62,290 nt of DNA from an uncultured Bacteroidia bacterium (GTDB taxonomy: Bacteria > Bacteroidota > Bacteroidia > Bacteroidales > UBA932), in NCBI GenBank assembly GCA_902762435.1, contig CACWOH010000026.1, positions 1 to 62,290 on the forward strand. Direction: 5' to 3'. Numbering within the stretch: the first letter of the stretch is position 1; every line of letters starts with the position of its first letter. The position numbers were made by a program, and so were the translations under genes. Shown here in pieces: positions 17,303-24,692 of the stretch. The notes beneath the pieces are model-generated. The model was given only the letters and a program-made list of their open reading frames with translations. It was not told the origin of the DNA and searched no databases.

Positions 17303-17460
17303 AATAAAAAGCCGTCAGCCGAGCTTTCAGAAAAGCCTGCAATTAGGTTTTGGGCTCCGTCCTGTTTCGGGCTTCCCGTCGTAGCGGGCCTGCCTTCCTC
17401 AGTCCGAGTAGACCCGGTTCCGAAGAACTTGTTGTTTTCAGAAGATGGGCCTGACGGCTT
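17303..17460 (-). ncRNA. ssrS: Probable 6S RNA
   Basis: A gene-free region of about 155 bases between zapA and rny. On the minus strand AAGCCGTCAG (from 17460) pairs perfectly with CTGACGGCTT (ending 17309). This closes the whole segment into a long rod, and TTTTTATTTT follows directly. A closing stem, a purine-rich interior and a location right after zapA match 6S RNA, the regulator that binds σ-factor holoenzyme; zapA-ssrS is also the order in Enterobacteria. No canonical promoter box is seen, so it may be processed from the zapA-rny transcript. The class is inferred from structure and position only. Confidence 0.55.
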
Positions 17461-17461
17461 A

Positions 17462-17749
17462 TCACTTTTTCAGCGCCTCCAGATAAGCGGCGACGTCCGC
17501 ACCCAGGGATTCCACCTCCTCGGCCAGGCGGGCGATCTTTTTCTGCGCGAAGAGCTTTCCGGCAGCCTCCTGGATGGCGACAAAGACGAGTTTGTCCTCG
17601 GGATTGCTCTCCGGGAAGCGGGAGTCGAAGCGGGTCAGCATATCGGAAACCTCCTGGGCGGCCACCCGCATCAGCTGCTCCATTTCAGGAGTAGCGGCAC
17701 TGAGGCGGTAAGGCTTGCCGGCAACGTTCAGCGTAATATCCTGAGCCAT
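17462..17749 (-). CDS. zapA: Cell division protein ZapA
   Basis: A 95-residue cytosolic protein that bundles FtsZ filaments. The N-terminal small domain (ITLNVAGKPYRLSAATPEMEQ) and the C-terminal coiled coil (AIQEAAGKLFAQKKIARLAEEVE) are the standard ZapA order. It starts one base after the coiled-coil gene ends. The probable 6S RNA begins one base past its stop codon. Confidence 0.88.
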   Translation of the reverse strand: MAQDITLNVAGKPYRLSAATPEMEQLMRVAAQEVSDMLTRFDSRFPESNPEDKLVFVAIQEAAGKLFAQKKIARLAEEVESLGADVAAYLEALKK

Positions 17750-17750
17750 A

Positions 17751-18020
17751 TCAACTCTCCAGCAGTTTTATACACCTGTCAATCTCCTTGATCAGCTTGC
17801 CGATACGCTCGCGGGAACCGGCAGGGTCCCCGGAAGCCTGGAAAGCGTGCATCAGTTCAAGATTGGCTATCTGTTGGTTTAAATCAGTAATCTGCTTTTT
17901 GTATTCCAGGGACTTCTCCTCACACTGCCGAAGCCGTTCCTCGAGCACGGTGGCCTTCTGGTGTTCAGCTTCATACAGAGCGACCAGCTTTGCGATATTT
18001 GACTTGATATCTTCGAGCAT
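17751..18020 (-). CDS. Small coiled-coil protein upstream of zapA
   Basis: An 89-residue, almost fully helical protein with heptads from about residue 5 to 55 (MLEDIKSNIAKLVALYEAEH, then LEERLRQCEEKSLEYKKQI). Location and shape suggest a ZapB-like divisome partner, but no sequence signature proves this. The start is set by the promoter box 27 bases upstream, which excludes an earlier in-frame ATG. It is the first gene of the zapA-6S-rny-dsbD transcription unit. Confidence 0.75.
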   Translation of the reverse strand: MLEDIKSNIAKLVALYEAEHQKATVLEERLRQCEEKSLEYKKQITDLNQQIANLELMHAFQASGDPAGSRERIGKLIKEIDRCIKLLES

Positions 18021-18047
18021 GCGGATCAGTATCTGGTCAACAATATG

Positions 18048-18055
18048 CAAATATA
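18048..18055 (-). promoter_or_regulatory. -7 box for the zapA-rny-dsbD unit
   Basis: CAAATATA is TATATTTG on the minus strand, 27 bases before the start of the coiled-coil gene. Confidence 0.6.
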
Positions 18056-18085
18056 TAAAAAAAACGCAGATTGACAAACCGCATA

Positions 18086-18118
18086 TAAAAAGGACCTGCG
18101 AACCGAAGTCCGCAGGTC
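18086..18118 (-). terminator. Rho-independent terminator after the OmpA-family gene
   Basis: On the minus strand a perfect nine-base stem (GGACCTGCG / CGCAGGTCC) with a ten-base loop is followed by TTTTTATATG. It lies about 30 bases past the stop codon. Confidence 0.85.
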
Positions 18119-18146
18119 CAACGAATAATATTTATCTAAAGAATTA

Positions 18147-19307
18147 TTATTCAACAGGTTTCAGGATGACGGTACGGCTCAGGACGTCCTTGTTGAAGAA
18201 CATCGCGTCGACGCCACCATTGGCAGAGGTCACGAGACGGTCGGCAGGGACACCGCAGCTGACGAGGTAGTCGTAGACGACCTTGGCACGCTGCTCGGAC
18301 AGGGTCTGGTTGCGCTTGACGCTACCCGTAGCCTTGTCAGCATAACCGGCGACAGAGAACTTGGTGTCGGTGTTGCTGGCCTTGATGGCATCGGCGTACA
18401 TCTGCAGACGGACCTTGTCGCGGTCGGTCAGGTTGGCCTTGTTGATCTCGAAGAACACGGCGGTGGAGGCAGGGATCTCGTTGTTGATCAGCTTGTCAAC
18501 ATACTTGATGACTTCCTTCTCGACAGTGTCGCGAACGATTCTCGGGTGCTTGTCGGCATACTCGCGGGCGAGGGCCTCGGCAGCCTCCTTGGAGAGGTAA
18601 CCGGCGGCGGCAGCGGCAGCGGCGGCACGGGCGAACTTGCCATGCTTGCCACCGATGGTCCAGACACCATTGAGGGTCAGGCGGCCGGTGGTGGAAGCCT
18701 TGCGGAACTTATCGGCATCGCCGAAGACGGACGGGGTCACGCCGACGCGGCCTTCCACGCCAAGGGCGAAAGCGTTGGTGATGTTGTAGGCCAGACCGAG
18801 ACCGGCGGTAGCACCGAAGCGCACCTTGAGGTCGTCGTTGTAGTCAACAGCAAGAATCTTGTCATCGAAGGTGTCACCGGTGAACACGGTGCCGGCGGTG
18901 GAAAGATTCATGGTCGGACCGACGAACATATAGACATCGAAGCGGGCAAGATCCTCGGCCCAGATGTTGGAGAAGTTGACGAGACCGTCAAGATTCAACT
19001 CACCGAAAAGCTTGTTCTTGTACTCGACGACGTTGTCAGCGGTCATCTTGAAGGCATTGCCGTTGACCTTGCCGATGGACTGGAAAGGACCACCGATGAC
19101 AGCGCGGACACCCCAAACCGGAGTGATGTAGCGGCCGATCTGAAGCTGGCCGTAGACGGACGGAGCATTGAACTCCGGAGTGAGCACGGTGTGGACACCG
19201 CCACCGAGACCGATGAACACGTCGTTGCCCTTGTAGGCGGCCTGGCCGTTCGCAGCGAACGTAGCGGCTGCCAGAGCGATAGACAAAGCGATAATTCTAA
19301 GTTTCAT
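18147..19307 (-). CDS. OmpA-family outer-membrane protein
   Basis: A signal peptide (residues 1-22) is followed by an eight-strand-type β-barrel (about 25-225). A helical, alanine-rich hinge precedes a C-terminal OmpA-like peptidoglycan-binding domain (about 275-386). That domain has AVFFEINKANLTDRDKVRL, then SVAGYADKATGS and LSEQRAKVVYDYL. It anchors the outer membrane to peptidoglycan. It lies 42 bases downstream of the DUF3869 lipoprotein gene and ends at a strong terminator. Its codon use looks very biased and regular, consistent with high expression. Confidence 0.9.
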   Translation of the reverse strand: MKLRIIALSIALAAATFAANGQAAYKGNDVFIGLGGGVHTVLTPEFNAPSVYGQLQIGRYITPVWGVRAVIGGPFQSIGKVNGNAFKMTADNVVEYKNKLFGELNLDGLVNFSNIWAEDLARFDVYMFVGPTMNLSTAGTVFTGDTFDDKILAVDYNDDLKVRFGATAGLGLAYNITNAFALGVEGRVGVTPSVFGDADKFRKASTTGRLTLNGVWTIGGKHGKFARAAAAAAAAGYLSKEAAEALAREYADKHPRIVRDTVEKEVIKYVDKLINNEIPASTAVFFEINKANLTDRDKVRLQMYADAIKASNTDTKFSVAGYADKATGSVKRNQTLSEQRAKVVYDYLVSCGVPADRLVTSANGGVDAMFFNKDVLSRTVILKPVE

Positions 19308-19349
19308 ATCTGTGCTTTTTTAATTTCGTTGAACAAAGGGTCAGAAGGA

Positions 19350-20228
19350 TTACTCGGCATCGACAAGACCACCACCGGCGTTGGGACCGGTCTTCTCGCC
19401 ATGACCGTGGCCAGGAGCCCAGTGACCGGCATAGTCCGGATGCTGGATTTCCTCCCACTCGGCCTGGGAAACCTTCGTCTTACCCTCCATGGTGGCGATC
19501 ACGCCATTCTCACCGACGGTGCGGGCGTCGCCCGTGGGCGTAGCGGTAATCTTGAAGAGGACGTCAGCCGGGGTAATGGTGGCGAACACGTTGTAGAGAG
19601 ACCAGGCGGAGATGGTATAGTCGATGGTAGCCTTGGACTCCACCATAGGATTGTAGTTGTCGTAGATGGCGGAAGCGACGAGGATGATGTCGGACTCGAA
19701 GGTCGGCTCGAGGATATCGAGGGACTCGGGATCGACGTCGACACCCTCATAGTCAGGATAGGTAGCGCTGTCCTTCAGGATGAACTCGCTGGCGTTCTCG
19801 GCCCACATGGCACCTTCATAGTGCAGGTTGGCACCGGCAAGCTGGAGAAGGCTGGGAGTACCGGGGGTAACCTCGGTTTCGACATTCAGTTCATAGTCGA
19901 GGATGGTTCCACCGACGGGGATGACCACGGAATAGTTGGCCTTTCCACCGGGACGGAGGGCGTTGATGTGGACGGTAGCGGAGCCCTTGCCATCCTTATA
20001 GGTGGCGGAGACCGTGTAATCCTGGGCGGCGAGGGCCGGGGTACCGGTCAGCGTCGTCTCGGAAGTGATGGTAGCGGCAGAGGTGACGTCCTCGCCAGTG
20101 AGGATGTCCACTACCTTGGCGTTGATCGTTGCCTGGGCGGGAGCGACCTCGAACGCGGTGGTGAGCTTTTCAGGCTGGCAGGCGGCAAATACACCTACTA
20201 ACGCAATGAGTGAAAAAAACTTTTTCAT
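19350..20228 (-). CDS. DUF3869-like surface lipoprotein
   Basis: A 292-residue lipoprotein. The signal peptide ends in a lipobox with VGVFAACQ, putting the lipidated cysteine near residue 17. The rest is β-rich with repeated Ig-like strands (AFEVAPAQATINAKVVDI, SVTAT-type patterns) and a His/Gly-rich tail (HWAPGHGHGEK) that could bind metal. The start is placed at the MKKFF codon; eight codons of in-frame sequence upstream belong to the leader. It is in an operon with the OmpA gene. DUF3869 assignment is by overall resemblance only. Confidence 0.65.
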   Translation of the reverse strand: MKKFFSLIALVGVFAACQPEKLTTAFEVAPAQATINAKVVDILTGEDVTSAATITSETTLTGTPALAAQDYTVSATYKDGKGSATVHINALRPGGKANYSVVIPVGGTILDYELNVETEVTPGTPSLLQLAGANLHYEGAMWAENASEFILKDSATYPDYEGVDVDPESLDILEPTFESDIILVASAIYDNYNPMVESKATIDYTISAWSLYNVFATITPADVLFKITATPTGDARTVGENGVIATMEGKTKVSQAEWEEIQHPDYAGHWAPGHGHGEKTGPNAGGGLVDAE

Positions 20229-20322
20229 TTCTTTAAAATAAATATTAAACATTAAACTTGCTTTTCAACCTAAGGCAAAGCGGCATTTCCGCACTCGCGG
20301 ATGCATACTACTTTACGATTTG

Positions 20323-20330
20323 CAAAGATA
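20323..20330 (-). promoter_or_regulatory. -7 box for the DUF3869-ompA operon
   Basis: CAAAGATA is TATCTTTG on the minus strand, 94 bases before the start codon. The resulting leader is unusually long for this window and contains the hairpin CCGC-actc-GCGG near 20289-20300. Confidence 0.55.
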
Positions 20331-20374
20331 TTGCAAGAAAACATAAAAAACAAATATTTTTCCAAAATATTATG

Positions 20375-21580
20375 CTATCGGGCAATCATACCGTCTATAT
20401 AATAGGGGTTGAAATAAAACTTGCTCAGGATGTTGTCGGAGGCCTCCGTACGGAACTCCTTGTAGTAGTAGCGCTCGTTGTTGGCGTTGTAGGAAATGCC
20501 CATCTGGCCGGAAGTCCTCAGGCGCGGAATGTACCCGTAACGTTTCTGCCGGAAAGGCGGCAGCGCGATCTGGAAACGGAACCCGCCGTTGACGTGCGCC
20601 GCCTTGGAAAAGCCCTTCATCGCATAGAAGCCGACGGAGCAGCGGCGGAAATGCCGGATCATCTCGTATTTGACGCCCATGTCCCCGATCAGGAACCGTT
20701 CCGCCCGCAGGAGGAACTGCGTCTGGATGGCCGGCCAGTAGTAATTGGCCGCAATGTTCCAGTAGAACTGGAAATCATAGGTCGCATTGGGCACCAGCAC
20801 CATCCCGTGCGTATCGCACAGGTCCAGTACGCCGATCTTGCCGTCCACCCAGAAGCGCTCGTTGGGAAAATGGTAGGCCGCTTCCAGCGCGACGCCGTAA
20901 TGCTTGTTCGAAAAACGGCCCAGGGACAGTTTCCCGAGGATATTCAGGTTCCAGGGGTCGCGGAAGCGCTGGGACAGCGTGATGATTCCGGGGTGGATCC
21001 AGTCTTCCAGCATGCCGTAGCCGTCGTTGATAACGGGGATCTGCACCTGGTAGGACAGTTTCGCCCCCGGCCACAGGGACACCTCGACCGCGGGGCTGAT
21101 CTGCCACAGGGACTGGTACACCTGCGTGATGATCAGGTTCATCAGGCTCACCTGGGGATATACCACGATGTCCACCTTGCCGAAGGAACTGTTCATCCGG
21201 GGCTGCTTCCGGACCAGGTCCCAGGATGCGTCCAGCCGCCTGGTCGTGCGCCAGCGGTCCACCGCGGGGTCGTAGGTAATGGTCACCTCCGGAACGTTGA
21301 AGTTCAAGCCGATGAGCTTGACGGGCTTGTTCAGGCCGAGACCCGCCTCCCGGATGATCTCCGTCGCGCGGGCGAAGCCCTCTCCAGGTATCTTGTACAG
21401 GTCGTTCTCGAGCGCGAAGACCGTATAATCCTCCGACTCGGCGGCGCGGACGTTGGCGAACCCCTCTTCGACGAGCCGCTGCGCCACCTCCTCCGTCCGG
21501 AGCGATGACTGGGCCGCCGACGTCAGGGACGCCAGCGCAGGCAGCAGGGCCGCGAGCAGGATCTTCCGGAACTTCCGCAT
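20375..21580 (-). CDS. Outer-membrane β-barrel-like protein, possibly YjbH-type
   Basis: A signal peptide (residues 1-23) is followed by a short α/β segment (TEEVAQRLVEEGFANVRA, a BON- or SPOR-like pattern). About 300 residues of alternating amphipathic strands follow, ending in an aromatic-rich terminus, as in barrel proteins. The order resembles YjbH exopolysaccharide-export proteins, but I see no decisive motif. It is separated from the next gene upstream by 18 AT-rich bases and probably co-transcribed with it. Confidence 0.5.
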   Translation of the reverse strand: MRKFRKILLAALLPALASLTSAAQSSLRTEEVAQRLVEEGFANVRAAESEDYTVFALENDLYKIPGEGFARATEIIREAGLGLNKPVKLIGLNFNVPEVTITYDPAVDRWRTTRRLDASWDLVRKQPRMNSSFGKVDIVVYPQVSLMNLIITQVYQSLWQISPAVEVSLWPGAKLSYQVQIPVINDGYGMLEDWIHPGIITLSQRFRDPWNLNILGKLSLGRFSNKHYGVALEAAYHFPNERFWVDGKIGVLDLCDTHGMVLVPNATYDFQFYWNIAANYYWPAIQTQFLLRAERFLIGDMGVKYEMIRHFRRCSVGFYAMKGFSKAAHVNGGFRFQIALPPFRQKRYGYIPRLRTSGQMGISYNANNERYYYKEFRTEASDNILSKFYFNPYYIDGMIAR

Positions 21581-21598
21581 AAGGTTTAATTTACAAAT

Positions 21599-22285
21599 TT
21601 AATAATTTTTCAGCACTTCCGTCGTCTCGAGCCGGAGATTTTTGTCATAAGTGTCGTGCCGGACATAGCCGAGTCCCGCGACATACCAGCTCTCCGAAGT
21701 CGTCGTCCGGTTCCGCCCCGGACCGCGCTCCACCTTGTGCTCGCGGACAACCAGGCAGTCGAATCCGCCGGCGGGCGTGTCGAGGTGCTCTTCCCGGACC
21801 ACCTTCCGCTGCGTGACGGAGATGCGGTATTTCGCCCCCTTCACCTCAACGGTACAGGAGGCGTCCGGCAGGCTGTCCCCGACCTTCATCCCGGGCGGGA
21901 GCAGCGCCGGAGTCCCCTCCGAACGCATCTCGGCGTTAGGGAACAGGCCCTGCAGGACCGCCTTCAGCGAAGCGCCCAGGTCCATCCGGGCCCCGCCGTC
22001 CGCGTCCACCGTCACCGTCATCGGCGCGGGTCCACCGAACATCGGCGCTCCCCCGGGCCGGCCGAGCTGGAAGGTATAGTCCACCACCCGCCGCGGGCCG
22101 TCCTGCCGGACGGACACGATCTGCAGGGTGGTCGTCCGCCGGAGCCGGCCGCTGCCGGCGTCGTAACGCTCGTAGTACAGTTTCCGCCCCGGCTGCATGC
22201 AGAAATACGGCTCGCCCGCCCCGGCGGAGAAGGCCGGAAGCGCGAGCAGCAGGATCGCCAGGCAGACGGTACGGACAGTTTTCAC
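21599..22285 (-). CDS. Periplasmic DUF3108/TapB-like protein
   Basis: A 228-residue exported protein with a signal peptide (residues 1-23). It is a single β-rich domain, starting with YFCMQPGRKLYYERYDAGSG and finishing with SESWYVAGLGYVRHDTYDK. This arrangement, with a late WYxxGxGxV motif, is typical of DUF3108 and TapB-like lipocalin-type folds. It sits just upstream of the barrel-like protein, so the two may act together in the envelope. No function is established. Confidence 0.6.
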   Translation of the reverse strand: MKTVRTVCLAILLLALPAFSAGAGEPYFCMQPGRKLYYERYDAGSGRLRRTTTLQIVSVRQDGPRRVVDYTFQLGRPGGAPMFGGPAPMTVTVDADGGARMDLGASLKAVLQGLFPNAEMRSEGTPALLPPGMKVGDSLPDASCTVEVKGAKYRISVTQRKVVREEHLDTPAGGFDCLVVREHKVERGPGRNRTTTSESWYVAGLGYVRHDTYDKNLRLETTEVLKNY

Positions 22286-22310
22286 GCTGCAAAGATGCGA
22301 ATTTTTTCTC

Positions 22311-22318
22311 TATCTTTG
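22311..22318 (+). promoter_or_regulatory. -7 box immediately before the HD-domain gene
   Basis: TATCTTTG ends only four bases before the ATG, so transcription should start at or next to the start codon and give a leaderless mRNA. A near-match in the opposite direction (CATCTTTG, minus strand, 22289-22296) faces the DUF3108-like gene. Confidence 0.6.
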
Positions 22319-22322
22319 CCTT

Positions 22323-22952
22323 ATGAGTCCGTTCCCCAGCCTGCACGCCTACGTAGAAGCGGAAATCCTGCCGCGTTACGACGCCTTCGACAAGGCGCAC
22401 CGACGCCCCCACGTGGAGCGCGTCATCCGCGACGCCCTCGCCCTGGCGGCCTTTTACCCGGTCGATCCGGAGATGGTGTACGCCGCAGCCGCCTTCCACG
22501 ATACCGGGCTCTGCGAGGGGCGGGAGACCCACCACCTCGCCTCCGGGCGCATCATCCGGGAGGATCCCGAACTCCCCCGCTGGTTCACCCCGGAGCAGAT
22601 CGAGACCGTCGCCCGGGCCGCCGAGGACCACCGAGCCTCGCTGGCGAGCGCCCCGCACAGCATCTACGGGCGCATCATCGCCGAGGCCGACCGGCAGATC
22701 GAGCCGGAAACCATCATCCGGCGCACCGTGCAGTACGGACTCGCCCACTACCCGGAAATCGACCGGGAAGGACACTGGCGGCGTACGCTGGAGCACCTGC
22801 ACGAAAAATACGCCGAAGGCGGTTACCTTCGGCTCTGGATTCCGGAATCGCCCAACGCGGAGAAACTCGCGCAGCTCCGGGCGCTGATCGCCGACGAAGC
22901 GCGCCTCCGCACCCTGTTCGAAACCTTCTTCGCGGAAGAAACGGCCCCCTGA
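22323..22952 (+). CDS. HD-domain metal-dependent phosphohydrolase
   Basis: A 209-residue HD-superfamily protein. The metal ligands are in RRPHVERV (first His), AAAFHDTGL (His-Asp pair) and a later ADRQ aspartate. The order matches small HD phosphohydrolases that act on nucleotides. Substrate is unknown. The ATG lies four bases after a promoter box, so the message is probably leaderless. Its stop codon is three bases before the first palindrome of the transposase element. Confidence 0.8.
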   Translation: MSPFPSLHAYVEAEILPRYDAFDKAHRRPHVERVIRDALALAAFYPVDPEMVYAAAAFHDTGLCEGRETHHLASGRIIREDPELPRWFTPEQIETVARAAEDHRASLASAPHSIYGRIIAEADRQIEPETIIRRTVQYGLAHYPEIDREGHWRRTLEHLHEKYAEGGYLRLWIPESPNAEKLAQLRALIADEARLRTLFETFFAEETAP

Positions 22953-22955
22953 AAC

Positions 22956-22997
22956 GGAATCCATCCTTATTTCAGCGCATTTTTGAGGATAGATTCC
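22956..22997. repeat. Left palindrome 1 of the RAYT element
   Basis: GGAATC-c-ATCCT (22956-22967) and AGGAT-a-GATTCC (22986-22997) form an 11-pair stem with one mismatch around an 18-base loop. It starts three bases after the HD gene stop. Confidence 0.75.
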
Positions 22998-23008
22998 TTT
23001 TTTCTTCC

Positions 23009-23056
23009 TTCCATCCTCAAATACGGGCTAAAATGAGGATGGAAACGTATTTTAGC
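23009..23056. repeat. Left palindrome 2 of the RAYT element
   Basis: TTCCATCCTCA (23009-23019) and TGAGGATGGAA (23034-23044) are perfect 11-base inverted repeats with a 14-base loop. A competing perfect inverted repeat, GCTAAAAT (23028-23035) with ATTTTAGC (23049-23056), overlaps it, so two alternative folds exist. Confidence 0.8.
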
Positions 23057-23137
23057 TCTGTTTTTTTTCGTTTTCCGAAAAAAAACCTTACTCTTGCGGC
23101 GTGAGGCCTGGTTTAAACTTTTAATAAAACTTCGATT

Positions 23138-23662
23138 ATGGAAAATTTTGATTCCCGCATCCGCGAGATCCTGGACGATTACCGGTCGCTCGCGTACAAG
23201 ACCTTGGATGACATGATGCAGGAGGCTTATCTTGAAATCGGCCGGGTCCTTTCCGAAGGGACGGATCCTACTCCGGCACGATCCATTCACGGGCTTTCTC
23301 CTTTTGTGCTGCGACAAATCCGCAAACACACGGACGACGGCGATCTGGAAAAATGGCTGACGTCAAGCGGCCCCGGCGAAAAGGAACAGTGTCTTCTTGA
23401 TTTCCTGCATTTCGGCAGTCTGCAAATGAAATCTGTCCGGGCCCGGTTCCCCCGCGCTTTTACTAAATGGACTGAAGAGGAGGATGAAACTTTGCTTGAG
23501 GCATACCATGAACAATTGGAAATGAAGCATCCTGTCCGCTGGGGCGACTTGTCCGACCGACTGGGCCGCAACCCGAATGCGTTGAAGCTTCGTCTGGAGC
23601 GTCTGGGCGAGAACCTGGGCTCAAACGCCGGCCATTCCAGGAGAGCCGGAACTGGCAGATGA
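23138..23662 (+). CDS. Myb/SANT-like DNA-binding protein paired with RAYT
   Basis: A 174-residue protein. The N-terminal 100 residues are helical with no motif I recognise. Residues about 108-157 form a Myb/SANT-like domain: FTKWTEEEDETLLEAYHE, then WGDLSDRLGRNPNALKLRL, with the spaced tryptophans of the family (W111, W135). A basic tail ends the protein. Its stop overlaps the transposase start (ATGA), so the two are translationally coupled. It may guide the transposase to palindromic DNA or repress the pair. The fold is moderately sure; the role is inferred. Confidence 0.7.
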   Translation: MENFDSRIREILDDYRSLAYKTLDDMMQEAYLEIGRVLSEGTDPTPARSIHGLSPFVLRQIRKHTDDGDLEKWLTSSGPGEKEQCLLDFLHFGSLQMKSVRARFPRAFTKWTEEEDETLLEAYHEQLEMKHPVRWGDLSDRLGRNPNALKLRLERLGENLGSNAGHSRRAGTGR

Positions 23663-24621
23663 ATCCTGAATCGGTCCGCGAAGCCGCAGTTCTGAGCGGC
23701 GGTCCATTCTGGCATCTGTACACCTCCGGCGAAACGATGGAGATCATCTTCGCCGGGACGGGAGATTTCTTGTTTGGAATCACGCTTCTGGGTATCTGTG
23801 CGGCGGCTTTTCCGCGCTGCCGCATCTTGACTTTCGCATTAATGAACAATCATTTACATATTGTTTTAGCAGGGCCGGAAGTGGATATCCCCAAGTTTTT
23901 CGAACTGTTTAAAAGAAGGCTGCAACGATATGTAAGCATCTGTGGGCGGGACTGCTCGCTGCGCCGTTTCGATGCAGAATTCTTCCGGATTCCCGACTTG
24001 CAGGCGCTGAGGAACGAAATAGTATACGTCAACCGGAACGGATTTGTAGTCCACCCGGAATGTACTCCTTTCTCATATTGGTGGAGTGCCGGGATATTCT
24101 TTTTTAATCCGATGGCGGAATTGCTCCCATCCATTCCTTTCGCTTCCCTGACTTTCCGGCAAAGGCGGGAAATGTGCCATTGTCGCGACGTGGCTCTGCC
24201 TGAGAAATATCGGGTATTTCCCGATTTTCCCATGGATAAAGACGGGAGCGTGGCACCCTTACTGCTTCCAACCAGTTTCTGCGCCATTCAGGAGGCCGAA
24301 AACTACTTCCGGGACGCTCATCAGTACTTCCAACGTCTGGGAAAGGATCATGAATCGCATGCCGAAGTGGCCCGACGGCTTGGCGACAAGGTATTTCTGA
24401 CGGATGAAGAAATGTATAGGGTTGCCTGCTCGATATGCGCCAAGGAGCATGGGTTCCCGCGGCCGGGCGTGTTGAGTCCTGCACAGAAAATGGATCTGGC
24501 CAGAAAGATGCATTTCGAATATAATGCTTCCAACAAACAGATCCGGAGGATTGTAATGCTACCGCAAGAGTTGGTAGACGAATTGTTCCCGGCAAAGCGG
24601 TTTCCATCCTCAAAACAATAA
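23659..24621 (+). CDS. REP-associated tyrosine transposase (HUH, Y1_Tnp family)
   Basis: A 320-residue Y1 nuclease of the IS200-like/RAYT superfamily. The HUH motif is HLH at residues 65-67 (in MNNHLHIVL). The candidate catalytic tyrosine is Tyr123 in the helix EIVYVNRNGFV. RAYT enzymes cut and join single strands at REP palindromes and usually have no flanking insertion-sequence ends. A C-terminal helical region (about 275-310, with YNASNKQIRRI) looks like a helix-turn-helix. The last codons form one arm of the right palindrome. The two required motifs look intact. Confidence 0.82.
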   Translation: MNPESVREAAVLSGGPFWHLYTSGETMEIIFAGTGDFLFGITLLGICAAAFPRCRILTFALMNNHLHIVLAGPEVDIPKFFELFKRRLQRYVSICGRDCSLRRFDAEFFRIPDLQALRNEIVYVNRNGFVVHPECTPFSYWWSAGIFFFNPMAELLPSIPFASLTFRQRREMCHCRDVALPEKYRVFPDFPMDKDGSVAPLLLPTSFCAIQEAENYFRDAHQYFQRLGKDHESHAEVARRLGDKVFLTDEEMYRVACSICAKEHGFPRPGVLSPAQKMDLARKMHFEYNASNKQIRRIVMLPQELVDELFPAKRFPSSKQ

Positions 24622-24690
24622 AGATTTGAGGACAGAAAGCGATTGATTCGCAATCTGTCCTCAGATATGCTTCAAAACGAGGATGAAACC
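24599..24690. repeat. Right nested palindrome of the RAYT element
   Basis: Outer arms GGTTTCCATCCTC (24599-24611) and GAGGATGAAACC (24679-24690) pair with a one-base bulge. Inner arms TGAGGACAG (24627-24635) and CTGTCCTCA (24655-24663) pair perfectly around a small GCGA/TCGC stem. The left outer arm lies in the last codons of the transposase gene. The right arm ends two bases from the aminotransferase stop codon. Confidence 0.8.
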
Positions 24691-24692
24691 GG

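Larger units (their letters stand above)
22956..24690 (+). mobile_element. RAYT element: Myb-like gene plus Y1 transposase gene between palindromes
   Basis: A 1.7-kb unit lies exactly between the stop codon of the HD gene (ends 22952) and that of the convergent aminotransferase (begins 24693). It comprises two left hairpins, a Myb/SANT-like gene, an overlapping HUH transposase gene and a nested hairpin at the right end. All palindromes share the core ATCCTC/GAGGAT. A 13-base direct repeat, TTCCATCCTCAAA, occurs in the left (23009-23021) and right (24602-24614) palindromes. Base composition is visibly more AT-rich than in the neighbours. No DDE transposase or target duplication is seen. Confidence 0.75.

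Noticed and set aside
17253-17342. Extended rny start with 30 additional residues
   Set aside because: The extension lies in the hairpin leader and RNA region; the normal RNase Y start is the membrane helix MLYYILAA.
22956-24690. Ordinary insertion sequence with DDE transposase
   Set aside because: No DDE motif or simple terminal inverted repeats with a target duplication; the enzyme is an HUH/Y1 type.
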